Shown here one piece after another: positions 5,694 to 13,297 of a DNA stretch of 25,649 nt. The stretch is from IMG/VR virus record IMGVR_UViG_3300031521_000329, positions 1 through 25,649 of that record; one strand, written 5' to 3'. Under the pieces are notes generated by a model. The model searched no databases, was not told where the DNA came from, and was given only the letters and a program-made list of their open reading frames with translations. This DNA is from a virus. The number at the start of each line of letters is the position of its first letter. Position 1 is the stretch's first letter. The translations under genes were made by a program, and so were the position numbers.

Positions 5694-6203
5694 TTACGGA
5701 TTAATTGTAATAATCTTTATTGTCGGTTTAGCTGCCATAATTGTTGGAATTTTTACTGCTGATGTATCTTTAATATAAGCCATATATTCCTCAACACTGT
5801 CCAGGTACTTGGAGTGATTATGATTGATGACCGATAGGGTGCGTGTCAGACTGCTGGATCCGTTTACGGTTATATTTTGAAGTGATGCTATCACCTTATC
5901 GGGTAAGTCCAGGTAATCAAGTGCGGTGGATTGTCCTGGATTGTATTTTGCGGTTCCTTCATACCAATCGGTTACAATGTGCAACTTAATAATAAGTGAA
6001 GCCTCCTGAACTTTATTACCAATAGTTTTCCACTGAATAGGCATAAATTCAACAAATACTGCAGGACGTGCAAACGGCGTATCCTGTTCAAGGAAATCAA
6101 CATTCTGATTCCACAAGTCGAAATGTTCAAAAATAGATTTGCCTTCATTGTTTTTTATTTCTGATAAAGCATTTTGCAAGTCGAGATAAAGTTGTTTTCT
6201 CAT
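5694..6203 (-). CDS. Tail terminator / neck protein (gp37-like)
   Basis: A 169-residue protein, last in the - strand head operon. It starts MRKQLYLDLQNALSE and continues with DTPFARPAVFVEF, a long beta segment EASLIIKLHIVTDWY and a Gln-Asn-I-T segment, the alpha/beta layout of tail-terminator or head-tail joining proteins of Myoviridae-type phages. Position supports this: in Mu-like phages the gene after the gpG-family protein encodes a small joining protein (gp37/DUF1834-like). It overlaps the gpG gene by four bases (ATGA). I see no catalytic motif. Confidence 0.6.
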   Translation of the reverse strand: MRKQLYLDLQNALSEIKNNEGKSIFEHFDLWNQNVDFLEQDTPFARPAVFVEFMPIQWKTIGNKVQEASLIIKLHIVTDWYEGTAKYNPGQSTALDYLDLPDKVIASLQNITVNGSSSLTRTLSVINHNHSKYLDSVEEYMAYIKDTSAVKIPTIMAAKPTIKIITINP

Positions 6204-6709
6204 TTGTTCATTAAATTATTTAGTTTACGTTCTAGTTCCTCAACGATCAGTTTATTTAATGTAGGACTATTTCCCATAAACTGGCGTTTTGGCATAGTAA
6301 ATCCGGAACCACGTCCGGCCTTTAATCCTTCGTTATGTACTGCTGCATATATTTTATCACTTTTGGCAAATGCCGAAGGTGATGTCCAAACTACAGCTTG
6401 ACCTTGTCCGGTCCGGCTTCGATCCATTTCAATGGAGCGTCCCAGGTCACCTGTTTCACCGGTCAGAATTTTACGGGATGTTGCTGCACCTTTCGCATAA
6501 CTTTTTACTGTTTTACCATTCCGATCCCAGGAACCCATCCGGCGTTGTACGTTCTGCCAGGGTATACGCTCCCAACTTTCAGTCTGAAAGTTTTTTTTGA
6601 AATAACTTACAGCTATTTTAGCTGCAATTGTAGGAGCGTATTTATCATAGAACTCACCATATTGCTTGTATAAGGTCTGTAAGTGTTGTTCAAATTCTTG
6701 TGGAGTCAT
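6200..6709 (-). CDS. Phage virion morphogenesis protein, gpG family
   Basis: This 169-residue protein resembles the Mu gpG / P2 gpS tail-completion family. Visible features are the helical N-terminus, WERIPWQNVQRRM (about residues 46-58), ILTGETGDLGRSIE with the conserved L-T-G-x-L-x-x-S-I pattern, and IYAAVHNEGLKAGRG followed by MPKRQFMG, the signature of this family (Y-A-x-x-H-x-G ... P-x-R-x-F-x-G). These proteins help attach the completed tail to the head. The gene follows MuF after a 134-base noncoding gap and overlaps the next gene by four bases. Confidence 0.85.
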   Translation of the reverse strand: MTPQEFEQHLQTLYKQYGEFYDKYAPTIAAKIAVSYFKKNFQTESWERIPWQNVQRRMGSWDRNGKTVKSYAKGAATSRKILTGETGDLGRSIEMDRSRTGQGQAVVWTSPSAFAKSDKIYAAVHNEGLKAGRGSGFTMPKRQFMGNSPTLNKLIVEELERKLNNLMNK

Positions 6710-6757
6710 ACTAATTACACGAATTAAGACGAATTAACGCTACTAGAGAACAATTTA

Positions 6758-6845
6758 AAGAAAAGCATAGTATATTTGCATCGGATTAGCATTTGGATAG
6801 AGCATTACCCTGTAGAGGTTTTGAGGTCATCTGGGTGCTTTTCTT
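6758..6845. repeat. 10-bp inverted repeat enclosing a possible structured RNA
   Basis: AAGAAAAGCA at 6758-6767 is complementary to TGCTTTTCTT at 6836-6845, bracketing the gap between MuF and gpG. Inside, on the + strand, is a TATATTTG box (6771-6778) that fits the Bacteroidota -7 pattern, then a stretch with tRNA-like pieces: TAGCATTTGGATAGAGCA resembles a D arm and ACC-CTGTAGA-GGT has the layout of an anticodon arm. There is no matching acceptor stem or clear T arm. On the - strand the repeat could instead form a stem in the mRNA after the MuF stop. Confidence 0.4.
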
Positions 6846-8010
6846 ATTTTATGGCATTGGTCAATGCATATAAATTAAACTTGCCTGTTATCAATTCCCT
6901 TACATTCAAATAAACTGTTTGTCCTGACAAGTCAAAAGAATAGTAATGAAATGCCTTTACCATAGGATTTGACTTGCTGTCTTTTGCACTCAACTCATAA
7001 GTAGCATTTTTGGTTATCTTATCAAGTTCAGGGATCAATGAGTTCTTGAAATTTGGATTTTCTGCAAAATCATGTGCGAAATGATTTATTCCACGTTTAT
7101 TAAATCCAATTTCAATAGTTTTCTCCACCTCATTTTCTACAATGGTTTGTTGAACCATTTTATCTAATAAGTTCTCAAAACCCAAGCTAACTGAACGATC
7201 ACGCACATCACGCATAATATCGTCGGTTATTTCCTCATTCATTTTATCACTTACAGAACTTATATAAGGATGTTCATCCGTGATCAGTTCACCTATTTCA
7301 CCTGGATTGCCTTCGAGTCCCGGAGAAGCCGGTACGCTATCAATATCTCCATTATCGGTGACATCCTTATCCGTTTCTTCCCAATCGCATTTACAATTCC
7401 ATAAACTTCCAGGTGAGTTCTCATCCCAAAACGGATCATCCTGTGGCCATACGTGAAAATAAAAGGCTGCATGTTCCTCTCGGATATGAGCCGAACGGCT
7501 TGGCAACCACATGATATTTGGATATAAGTCTTTATTTTCCTTGAATCCTTCCCATTGGTGTGCTGATCTGGCTCGTGCTGTAATGGTATTGTATTCAGTT
7601 GCCTGAAAGCGATTAAAGGTATTTATAACTGATTTGGCGTTATCCTCAAATTTAGGGTCATCCGTTTTTAATGACTTCAATTGTTCGGTTGCCTGGTATG
7701 ATTTGAAGTTGGCAAACCGTTCGACATTGAGTCGTGATTGCAATGCCAGGTCAAAACCTGAATCACCATACCCGGGTTTCCCCATTACACCATCAACAGC
7801 TTTATTGAAGTTTGATAAATAGTTATCCCGTAAATGACTGTTTATACGCTCGCTGTTACCTTCTTTTATTTGTGAAATGACGGTATCGGTTAACTCCTGT
7901 TTTGTCAAATCCCAGATAGGGAATGTAGCAATAGCTGAAATAAACTCGTTGAAGTTATTGTTGAAATAGGTTTTGTTTAAGACCCCGACCGGAGAAGCCG
8001 GGGCTAAACG
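6844..8010 (-). CDS. MuF head protein with C-terminal nuclease-like domain (no standard start; see frameshift)
   Basis: This is a Mu gpF / SPP1 gp7-type minor head protein. Counting from the TTG at 7908, residues 1-190 carry the MuF domain, with WLPSRSAHIREEHAAFYFHV and SLWNCKCDWEETD (metal-site-like C-x-C). Residues about 255-354 form a second domain (EIGFNKRGINHFAHDF, LIPELDKITKNATYEL, FHYYSFDLSGQTVYLNV, FNLYAL) that resembles the phage Barnase/EndoU/ColicinE5-type (PBECR) nuclease domains often fused to MuF. The frame is open upstream to 8073 and conserved-looking sequence (RLAPASPVGVLNKTYF) continues before 7908, but it contains no ATG or GTG; TTG at 7908 is the only common start. Expression by -1 frameshifting from the portal gene explains this best. 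Confidence 0.8.
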   Translation of the reverse strand, partial: RLAPASPVGVLNKTYFNNNFNEFISAIATFPIWDLTKQELTDTVISQIKEGNSERINSHLRDNYLSNFNKAVDGVMGKPGYGDSGFDLALQSRLNVERFANFKSYQATEQLKSLKTDDPKFEDNAKSVINTFNRFQATEYNTITARARSAHQWEGFKENKDLYPNIMWLPSRSAHIREEHAAFYFHVWPQDDPFWDENSPGSLWNCKCDWEETDKDVTDNGDIDSVPASPGLEGNPGEIGELITDEHPYISSVSDKMNEEITDDIMRDVRDRSVSLGFENLLDKMVQQTIVENEVEKTIEIGFNKRGINHFAHDFAENPNFKNSLIPELDKITKNATYELSAKDSKSNPMVKAFHYYSFDLSGQTVYLNVRELITGKFNLYALTNAIK

Positions 8011-8016
8011 AAAAAA
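7983..8016 (-). other. Candidate -1 ribosomal frameshift signal, portal to MuF
   Basis: On the - strand the portal frame ends AAT TTT TTC GTT TAG. The heptamer T TTT TTC (8016-8010) is a canonical -1 slippery sequence in the correct register. Six nucleotides downstream a hairpin begins, CCCCG (8003-7999) pairing with CGGGG (7987-7983), loop of 11. A -1 shift joins the portal to the MuF frame without a stop and would give a fusion of about 826 residues. A one-base sequencing error in the six-T run is the main alternative. Confidence 0.6.
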
Positions 8017-9323
8017 TTCTTTATAGCATGAAGGATGTTTTGAGGTGGTGTTTTGCCATCGTTTACGGTCTGATTAAATGCCGTTGCAACTGCCTTTAAC
8101 GAGTTCTGTTTCATCTCCTCTTTTAATTTGTCATAGTCCTTTGGTTTTGGGATGTTGAATTCTTCATAAATGGTATCATCATCCACCGGAACTTTGGCAC
8201 TGATTCCGGCATATACTTCCCATTTAGTTTTGAGCTTATCCCAATCGGCTTCATCATCCATGAACAGAATGGCACCACCGGTTACATCAATTCCAAAAGT
8301 TTTAAGTATAGCACGGAACTTGGAGTTCAGAATGTCGAGAACATATTTCTCATCATTCATGTGCTTTTGTTTTTCAGCGTCCTCGTGAACGGTTCCGAGG
8401 GATTTTGCGCCCTTATCTCCTTGTTCGGTTGTTAGTGTATTACCAAGTATTATCTTTGAAATTTCAGCGTTACACGCAGCCAGCAGATCTTTGTAAATTG
8501 AATTGCTTCCGGAGTTTCCTCCTGTGTCGTGAATTTTAAGCTCAGCACCTTTAGGACGAATCATATAATTTGCACCTCCCCATTTTTCCATTGCATCCTC
8601 AAGCTTGATGCGGGTTGCCTCATCATAATCCTCATACGAAGCTTCACGGAACGGCATACCAAACATCTCGGCAAATTGACTCCAGTCACCAAAATCACCA
8701 CGCTTGTAAATTACATATTGAGCTGCTTTTACAAGCAATCCTTTATCTTCAGCTTCACCTGCCCAAACCATGTACTTTTTTAATGGATCCTCCTGGTATA
8801 AAAAATCAGGAGTCGGCATGTTTTGATCACGGGAGATGCACTTGAAGTTTCGCTCAGGATGAACGTGTTTTCTTGGTATTAAATCATTATCAATGATCCA
8901 ACGTTCTTCCATGTCATCCCAATAGATATTATTGACCTGAATAAGCGTATAACCCCACAGAATTGAGTCCAATAAATGTTTTATAACAAAACGCATATCA
9001 GGACAATTAAGAAGTTTATTAATATCTTCATCCTGATTTTTAGTTTTATCTATGAAAACAAGTGGCTTATTTAATATCCAGTCAACCCGTTTACCCCATG
9101 TGGATTCTATTTGTCCGTCCAGACTAACATCTTCAAATAGGTCGTAGAGTATCAAGCGAGATGGATTGATAATGTTTTCAAAACTACGTATGCCGGTACG
9201 CCATTTTTCAATATCCTGTGTGCTACGATAAGGTGCACGGATGTTGATTTGATTTACTACTATTTTAGTATCTTTATTCCCTGGGGTACGTGTTACCGTT
9301 CCTGATTTAGCAGTCTTTTCCAT
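8004..9323 (-). CDS. Portal protein (Mu gp29-like, DUF935)
   Basis: This 439-residue protein matches the Mu gp29 / DUF935 portal family. Typical features are YDLFEDVSLDGQIESTWGKR (the conserved D-x-x-L-x-S-x-x-x-x-R block), LDSILWGYTLIQVNNIYWDD, the FAEMFGMPFREASYEDYDE region and LLAACNAEISKIILGNTLTT. The portal forms the dodecameric DNA channel at the head vertex. I chose the ATG at 9323; an in-frame TTG at 9335 overlaps the gp36-like gene. The stop at 8004 falls directly after a slippery T TTT TTC, and the MuF frame continues with FFRLAPASPVG, which looks like a natural continuation. Confidence 0.88.
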   Translation of the reverse strand: MEKTAKSGTVTRTPGNKDTKIVVNQINIRAPYRSTQDIEKWRTGIRSFENIINPSRLILYDLFEDVSLDGQIESTWGKRVDWILNKPLVFIDKTKNQDEDINKLLNCPDMRFVIKHLLDSILWGYTLIQVNNIYWDDMEERWIIDNDLIPRKHVHPERNFKCISRDQNMPTPDFLYQEDPLKKYMVWAGEAEDKGLLVKAAQYVIYKRGDFGDWSQFAEMFGMPFREASYEDYDEATRIKLEDAMEKWGGANYMIRPKGAELKIHDTGGNSGSNSIYKDLLAACNAEISKIILGNTLTTEQGDKGAKSLGTVHEDAEKQKHMNDEKYVLDILNSKFRAILKTFGIDVTGGAILFMDDEADWDKLKTKWEVYAGISAKVPVDDDTIYEEFNIPKPKDYDKLKEEMKQNSLKAVATAFNQTVNDGKTPPQNILHAIKNFFV

Positions 9324-9325
9324 AA

Positions 9326-9745
9326 TTAATTCCAATTGTTTCGACGGCGTGGGTTTCCGCCTGATTTGATGTACGAACTTCCACCACCTATTGCTGACTC
9401 TAATCGGGTTAGTCCAGGAATAGATGCTTTTTCTCCCTGAAGCTTGATAAGTGCATTTACCGTATCCTTGTAAATAGTTTGCCTTATTTCGGGCATATTA
9501 GCCGGATTGCTGACTTTGTAGCAATTGTAAATAGCAATTTCACGAACCAGGTTAACCACACGTATACTTCGTGCGTTTCCCGATTTTGAAAACTCCACGT
9601 CCATGTTATAGCGTGCACACAAGTAGCTTCGAACTTCCTCAATGGCTTCGTCAATGGCCGTAGTTACATTGTCCCCTGTACGGGTAAGCACTGTCAGCAC
9701 TTCAGGATAAATACCCATTTTCAAATCGGTGTCGGTGAAATACAT
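9326..9745 (-). CDS. gp36-like head-tail connector (DUF1320)
   Basis: A 139-residue protein of the Mu gp36 / DUF1320 type. It begins MYFTDTDLKMGIYPEVLTVLTR and contains AIDEAIEEVRSYLCARYNM and LVREIAIYNCYKV, the helical pattern of this connector family. It ends in a glycine- and asparagine-rich tail (AIGGGSSYIKSGGNPRRR) typical of a disordered terminus. It presumably attaches below the portal to form the neck. It lies three bases upstream of the portal ATG and is part of the same - strand operon. Confidence 0.8.
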   Translation of the reverse strand: MYFTDTDLKMGIYPEVLTVLTRTGDNVTTAIDEAIEEVRSYLCARYNMDVEFSKSGNARSIRVVNLVREIAIYNCYKVSNPANMPEIRQTIYKDTVNALIKLQGEKASIPGLTRLESAIGGGSSYIKSGGNPRRRNNWN

Positions 9746-9747
9746 AA

Positions 9748-9999
9748 CTATTTTCGGTTTTTGTGGTTGGTTGTATAAATACAGGCCTTACGCAGTTCAT
9801 CATCGTGATTCAGCTTCTTTGACAGAATGCCGGCATCAATTAATTTATTGATGTGTTCCCGGTCATAGACCCTGATTTTTTTATAAACCTGAATAACAAA
9901 CATTTCTTTTTTAGCCAGTTCGCTCATTTTATTGGCATGGTTGACTGCGTTCTTTACCCGTGTGTAACGGATAGTTCTTTTGATGAAAGTTAGTAGCAT
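9748..9999 (-). CDS. Small basic hypothetical protein
   Basis: An 83-residue, strongly basic, helical protein (FIKRTIRYTRVKNAVNHANKM, ELAKKEMFVIQVYKKIRVYD, INKLIDAGILSKKLNHDDEL). It lies between terminase large subunit and the gp36-like gene, with two bases to the latter. The second half could be a winged or helical DNA-binding unit; no family is recognised. Position suggests a role in packaging or head assembly. Confidence 0.65.
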   Translation of the reverse strand: MLLTFIKRTIRYTRVKNAVNHANKMSELAKKEMFVIQVYKKIRVYDREHINKLIDAGILSKKLNHDDELRKACIYTTNHKNRK

Positions 10000-10022
10000 G
10001 TTGTGTTGTTTTTGTGTGTTGT

Positions 10023-11549
10023 TTATACTCTTTTTTTATTAATTGGCCGGCGGTGCATGGTAATAGCATCTCCTGACATTTGCATGCGTTTAATATCCAG
10101 TATGAATTTTCCACCCTCAATGCAGTCTGGTCCGTCGGCGGGTGATTTCATTTGTGGATTGATTAAAAGAAATTGTTCCTCCAGTCGGAGCATATCCGGA
10201 TTGTCCTTTTCATCTAAATTGAAAATAAGTTGTCCGTTCCGGTTTATCGGTTCCAGGTTCCCCTCAATGCGGACAAATTTATCCGGCTTTTTACGTGTAT
10301 CCGGGATAAGTCCTATTTGACCACGTTCCTTCCCCATCTGGGAAAAAAGAGGAATAAATACCTGTTCATAGAATGGATCCTGAAGCGTGTTATTTTCAAC
10401 ATAGTTGTAAACCTGTGCTTTTCCGTTGACATAGTCACGAATAGCATAAAACCACTCTACAAATTTTGCATTTGGAACCTGATCCAGGAAGCCGGTATAG
10501 ATGTAATATTTTCCTTCCTTGTAACCCATCAGGAAAATACATTTATAACTTCCACCCGCTTTTTGCTTATCCTTATTGCTTGGTGACGGGTCGGAATACG
10601 CAACCAGGTATTTCATAGTTCCGATAGGTGGACATTTACCCCATCGTATTTCTTTGAATGTTTCACCCTCTGAAAGTGGATTGTTGAAATACTCTTGTTG
10701 TGCTGCTTTGGTACTGATCTTAGAAAGCACCCGGTCGATCATCTCCTCCGTATTCTTTTCTGGCCAGGAAGATTTACCATCCTTATTTCGAATGTTGACA
10801 ATATCGTGATGATCCGCTTTTTGAGCGGCCAGGGTTACACAACATGTTTTAGCAATGATATTACCCAGAATAAGAACTAACAGCGGTTTACTGATAGATC
10901 GGGTAGGCATTAATGCTTTCTCGAACCAGTCAAAGTTTTTCTTTACCGTGTCAGGATTGCGTACGCTTTCATCAGTGTCAAAATCGGATATCAACAAGAC
11001 ATCCGGACGTATTTCCTCATTCTTTTTACCACGTGGACTTTGGCCTGCTCCCAATGCTATAAATTTAGCACCACCGGTGGTAGCAAAATCACCTTCCTCC
11101 CAATCACCGTAATTTTTCTGCTTCCCGTAGTACCGGATGATGCGTTCGTTGAATTCAAGGTTCATCATAAACGGCATCAGCAAATCGGTTGCAGCATCCT
11201 CGCTTGATGATACAAATACAATGAACTTCTTTTTACCGGTTAATGCCAGGAATAAAACAGCAAACATGGTTACGGTGTCCTTTCCAAGTTCCCGGCTCCA
11301 ACTGATCACCTCATACCATTCAGGATTATTTACAACCCGATTGATAAACTTAGTATGAAATAAGGCAAATTCGGCAGTAGCATATTTTGGGAACATAAAT
11401 TTAGCCCACTCTACCGGACGCGCTTCGAGCCATTGTCGGTGCTTATTAATTTCCGCTTCCGACGTATTAGGATCGAGTCCGCTATCCGATAGATAAGACT
11501 TTTTATACGATTGCCACTGATCGAGGCTATGCCTTTCTCCTGGTTTCAT
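10023..11549 (-). CDS. Terminase large subunit (Mu gp28-like)
   Basis: A 508-residue packaging motor. The ATPase half has a Walker-A-like SRELGKDT (85-92), FIVFVSSSEDAATDLL (strand and helix after it) and a Walker-B-like VLLISDFDTDE (about 184-194). The C-terminal nuclease half contains YLVAYSDPSPSNKD (first metal-binding Asp), a second cluster around YNYVENNTLQDPFYEQVF and a later acidic region near DCIEGGKFILD. It translocates phage DNA into proheads and cuts it by a headful mechanism in Mu-like phages. It overlaps the small subunit by four bases and is first in line after it. Confidence 0.92.
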   Translation of the reverse strand: MKPGERHSLDQWQSYKKSYLSDSGLDPNTSEAEINKHRQWLEARPVEWAKFMFPKYATAEFALFHTKFINRVVNNPEWYEVISWSRELGKDTVTMFAVLFLALTGKKKFIVFVSSSEDAATDLLMPFMMNLEFNERIIRYYGKQKNYGDWEEGDFATTGGAKFIALGAGQSPRGKKNEEIRPDVLLISDFDTDESVRNPDTVKKNFDWFEKALMPTRSISKPLLVLILGNIIAKTCCVTLAAQKADHHDIVNIRNKDGKSSWPEKNTEEMIDRVLSKISTKAAQQEYFNNPLSEGETFKEIRWGKCPPIGTMKYLVAYSDPSPSNKDKQKAGGSYKCIFLMGYKEGKYYIYTGFLDQVPNAKFVEWFYAIRDYVNGKAQVYNYVENNTLQDPFYEQVFIPLFSQMGKERGQIGLIPDTRKKPDKFVRIEGNLEPINRNGQLIFNLDEKDNPDMLRLEEQFLLINPQMKSPADGPDCIEGGKFILDIKRMQMSGDAITMHRRPINKKRV

Positions 11550-12004
11550 TTAAGTTGATCTTTAATGTATGCATCAAACAGGGCTAATATCTCTTTTCCC
11601 TTTTGTGGATCAATAGGACGGATCCAGTCGAGTACTTTGCGAGATACATTGATCACATCCGTAAGTCCGCATTCTGTTTCGAGGGATGCCAGGTCGGCAA
11701 CCAGGCGTCGACGGATATTACTTTCGTCCTTATCGGGGAACCGGTATTTCGGTTCACGACTCCCAATCAGGTTATCAAGCTCGGTGAGTTGATTGATAGT
11801 TGAGCGCAGACGTTCCTCCCTGGTTACTGATATGGTTGATCGTAACTGATCCCATTTGCCATCCCTTACCCATTTGGAAATAGTTACTTCCGATACACCC
11901 ACTTTAGAAGCAATTTCCTTTTGTGTAAGTTTCTCCTTTACAAAAAGAAGTTTGGCATATTCTTTCAATTGTAACCGCTTGTCTTTTGTTGTCGACTTAT
12001 CCAT
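11546..12004 (-). CDS. Terminase small subunit
   Basis: A 152-residue protein with an N-terminal helix-turn-helix (LTQKEIASKVGVSEVTISKW, about residues 25-44, with WVRDGKWDQLR after it), a pattern typical of phage terminase small subunits and of DUF1804-like proteins in Mu-type phages. The rest is helical (LRSTINQLTELDNLIGS, RRRLVADLASLETECG, VLDWIRPIDPQKGKEIL) and probably oligomerises. It recognises phage DNA ends and hands them to the large subunit, which it overlaps by four bases. It is the first gene of the - strand head operon, transcribed away from the control region at 12005-12151. Confidence 0.85.
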   Translation of the reverse strand: MDKSTTKDKRLQLKEYAKLLFVKEKLTQKEIASKVGVSEVTISKWVRDGKWDQLRSTISVTREERLRSTINQLTELDNLIGSREPKYRFPDKDESNIRRRLVADLASLETECGLTDVINVSRKVLDWIRPIDPQKGKEILALFDAYIKDQLK

Positions 12005-12040
12005 CCCTTTAATTTTTCAGCAAAATAAACGGAAATAATG

Positions 12041-12102
12041 ACAGTATAAAAAAATACGTGACAAAATGGCACTACTTTTTTGGTAGGTGTGTTTTATACT
12101 GT
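12041..12102. promoter_or_regulatory. Inverted repeat in the divergent late control region
   Basis: ACAGTATAAAA (12041-12051) and TTTTATACTGT (12092-12102) form a perfect 11-bp inverted repeat 40 bases apart, between the divergent terminase and ClpP genes. A smaller imperfect dyad (CACTAC ... GTAGGTG) sits in between. I see no clear TAnnTTTG box either way, which would suit activator-dependent late promoters as in Mu. It could also form a hairpin followed by the T7 run at 12102-12108. Confidence 0.5.
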
Positions 12103-12151
12103 TTTTTTGCATCGCAATTCAAACCGGACAAAATAACATGAACCTGACATT

Positions 12152-13294
12152 ATGCCTAAAAAAGTAAACCAGATCCTGAATCAACTCAATGAATCCTGCT
12201 GCGAAGTTTACCTCTATGGTATCATAGGGAGATTTATGGATATTGACACTAATTTACTAATTCCGGCTTTAGAGGATTGTCGTAAATCGGGTTGTACAAA
12301 TTTCACATTTTATGTGAATTCCGATGGTGGTGAGGTTGTTCAATGTCAAGCGTTGTGGAACTACCTGAACAGATCTGATATTAATGTGACATGGGTAGTA
12401 GATGGCGTAGCAGCCAGTTGTGGTTACGATATGATGACTAACCCAAAACATACAGTTTGTATGGCAAAATACAGCAAACTAATGGTTCATAAAGTATCCG
12501 GATTTGCAAGTGGAGGTTCTAAAGACATTCGAAATTATGCAGATACAATGGATCTTTTTGAAGCTGATATTGTAGACATGATTGCCAACCGGTGTGGGAT
12601 AACGAAGGATGAGGTTATTGCTACGTACATGGATGGTAGCGATCACTGGTTGACACCACAACAGGCAATTGATGCCAAACTATGCGATAAAATGATAGAG
12701 GGATGTGACAGCATGGAGGAACCTCCATCCAGCATGTGCAATCCAAACGATATTTACAATTATTTCCAAAATCAAATAATCAATTTACAAACCAACAAAA
12801 CGAGTATGGATCACAAAGAAATTGCACCAATTTTAAACTTGGATGTGAATTCGGATGAGAAAGCCGTAAAGACAGGTATTCAGAATGTGGTAGCGAAAGC
12901 CACCCGTTTGGAGACTGAAAACGGAACTCTGAAAACCGAAAAAGAAGCCCTGCAAAATCAGGTTAATACAATGAATCAGGCAAAGGTAAAAAACCTGATT
13001 GATGGAGCTGTAACCGCCAAACGTATTGGTGAGGATATGCGCGACACGTACACCGAAATGGCGAACGAAAATTATGAACGTGCTGAAAAAGTTATCAATT
13101 CATTACCTGTTGTTGGTCGGATTGCAAACGAATTAGGTAGCGGGAATAACGGATCCGTTCCGGGAGCAGAAAAAGACTGGACTTGGGATGATTATCACAA
13201 GAAAGGTAAATTGGAAAACCTGAAGGCTACCAATATGGAGCATTTCAAAAATGTATTTAAAGCGAAGTTTAACCGTGATTTTAAGGAGGCATAA
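12152..13294 (+). CDS. ClpP-type head maturation protease fused to scaffold
   Basis: This 380-residue protein has a ClpP/S14 domain at residues 1-185. The nucleophile is Ser89 in VDGVAASCGY, the base His113 in LMVHKVSG, and Asp164 in GSDHWLTPQQAID is the probable third residue. An N-D-x-G-G-type strand (FYVNSDGGEV) forms the oxyanion region. After a polar linker, residues 219-380 are scaffold-like, with a coiled coil (RLETENGTLKTEKEALQNQV) and helices to the end. This is the layout of Mu gpI and similar proteases, which digest the scaffold and themselves during prohead maturation. It is the first gene of the + strand late operon. Confidence 0.9.
   Translation: MPKKVNQILNQLNESCCEVYLYGIIGRFMDIDTNLLIPALEDCRKSGCTNFTFYVNSDGGEVVQCQALWNYLNRSDINVTWVVDGVAASCGYDMMTNPKHTVCMAKYSKLMVHKVSGFASGGSKDIRNYADTMDLFEADIVDMIANRCGITKDEVIATYMDGSDHWLTPQQAIDAKLCDKMIEGCDSMEEPPSSMCNPNDIYNYFQNQIINLQTNKTSMDHKEIAPILNLDVNSDEKAVKTGIQNVVAKATRLETENGTLKTEKEALQNQVNTMNQAKVKNLIDGAVTAKRIGEDMRDTYTEMANENYERAEKVINSLPVVGRIANELGSGNNGSVPGAEKDWTWDDYHKKGKLENLKATNMEHFKNVFKAKFNRDFKEA
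12806..13294 (+). CDS. Possible internal-start scaffold protein
   Basis: An in-frame ATG at 12806 (residue 219 of the protease) starts MDHKEIAPILNLDVNSDEKA, exactly at the boundary between protease linker and scaffold domain. The preceding ACCAACAAAACGAGT resembles the A-rich leaders of other genes here. In Mu the scaffold gpZ is made from a start inside gene I, so a nested 162-residue scaffold is plausible. Both products would share the same stop. Confidence 0.45.
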   Translation: MDHKEIAPILNLDVNSDEKAVKTGIQNVVAKATRLETENGTLKTEKEALQNQVNTMNQAKVKNLIDGAVTAKRIGEDMRDTYTEMANENYERAEKVINSLPVVGRIANELGSGNNGSVPGAEKDWTWDDYHKKGKLENLKATNMEHFKNVFKAKFNRDFKEA

Positions 13295-13297
13295 GCA

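Noticed and set aside
6771-6840. A genuine tRNA gene in the MuF-gpG gap
   Set aside because: Only D-arm-like and anticodon-arm-like pieces are seen; no acceptor pairing, no T arm and no CCA-type end.
7634-11803. Many + strand frames (60-118 codons) opposite the head operon
   Set aside because: All lie antisense to recognisable portal, terminase or MuF genes and show no family features.
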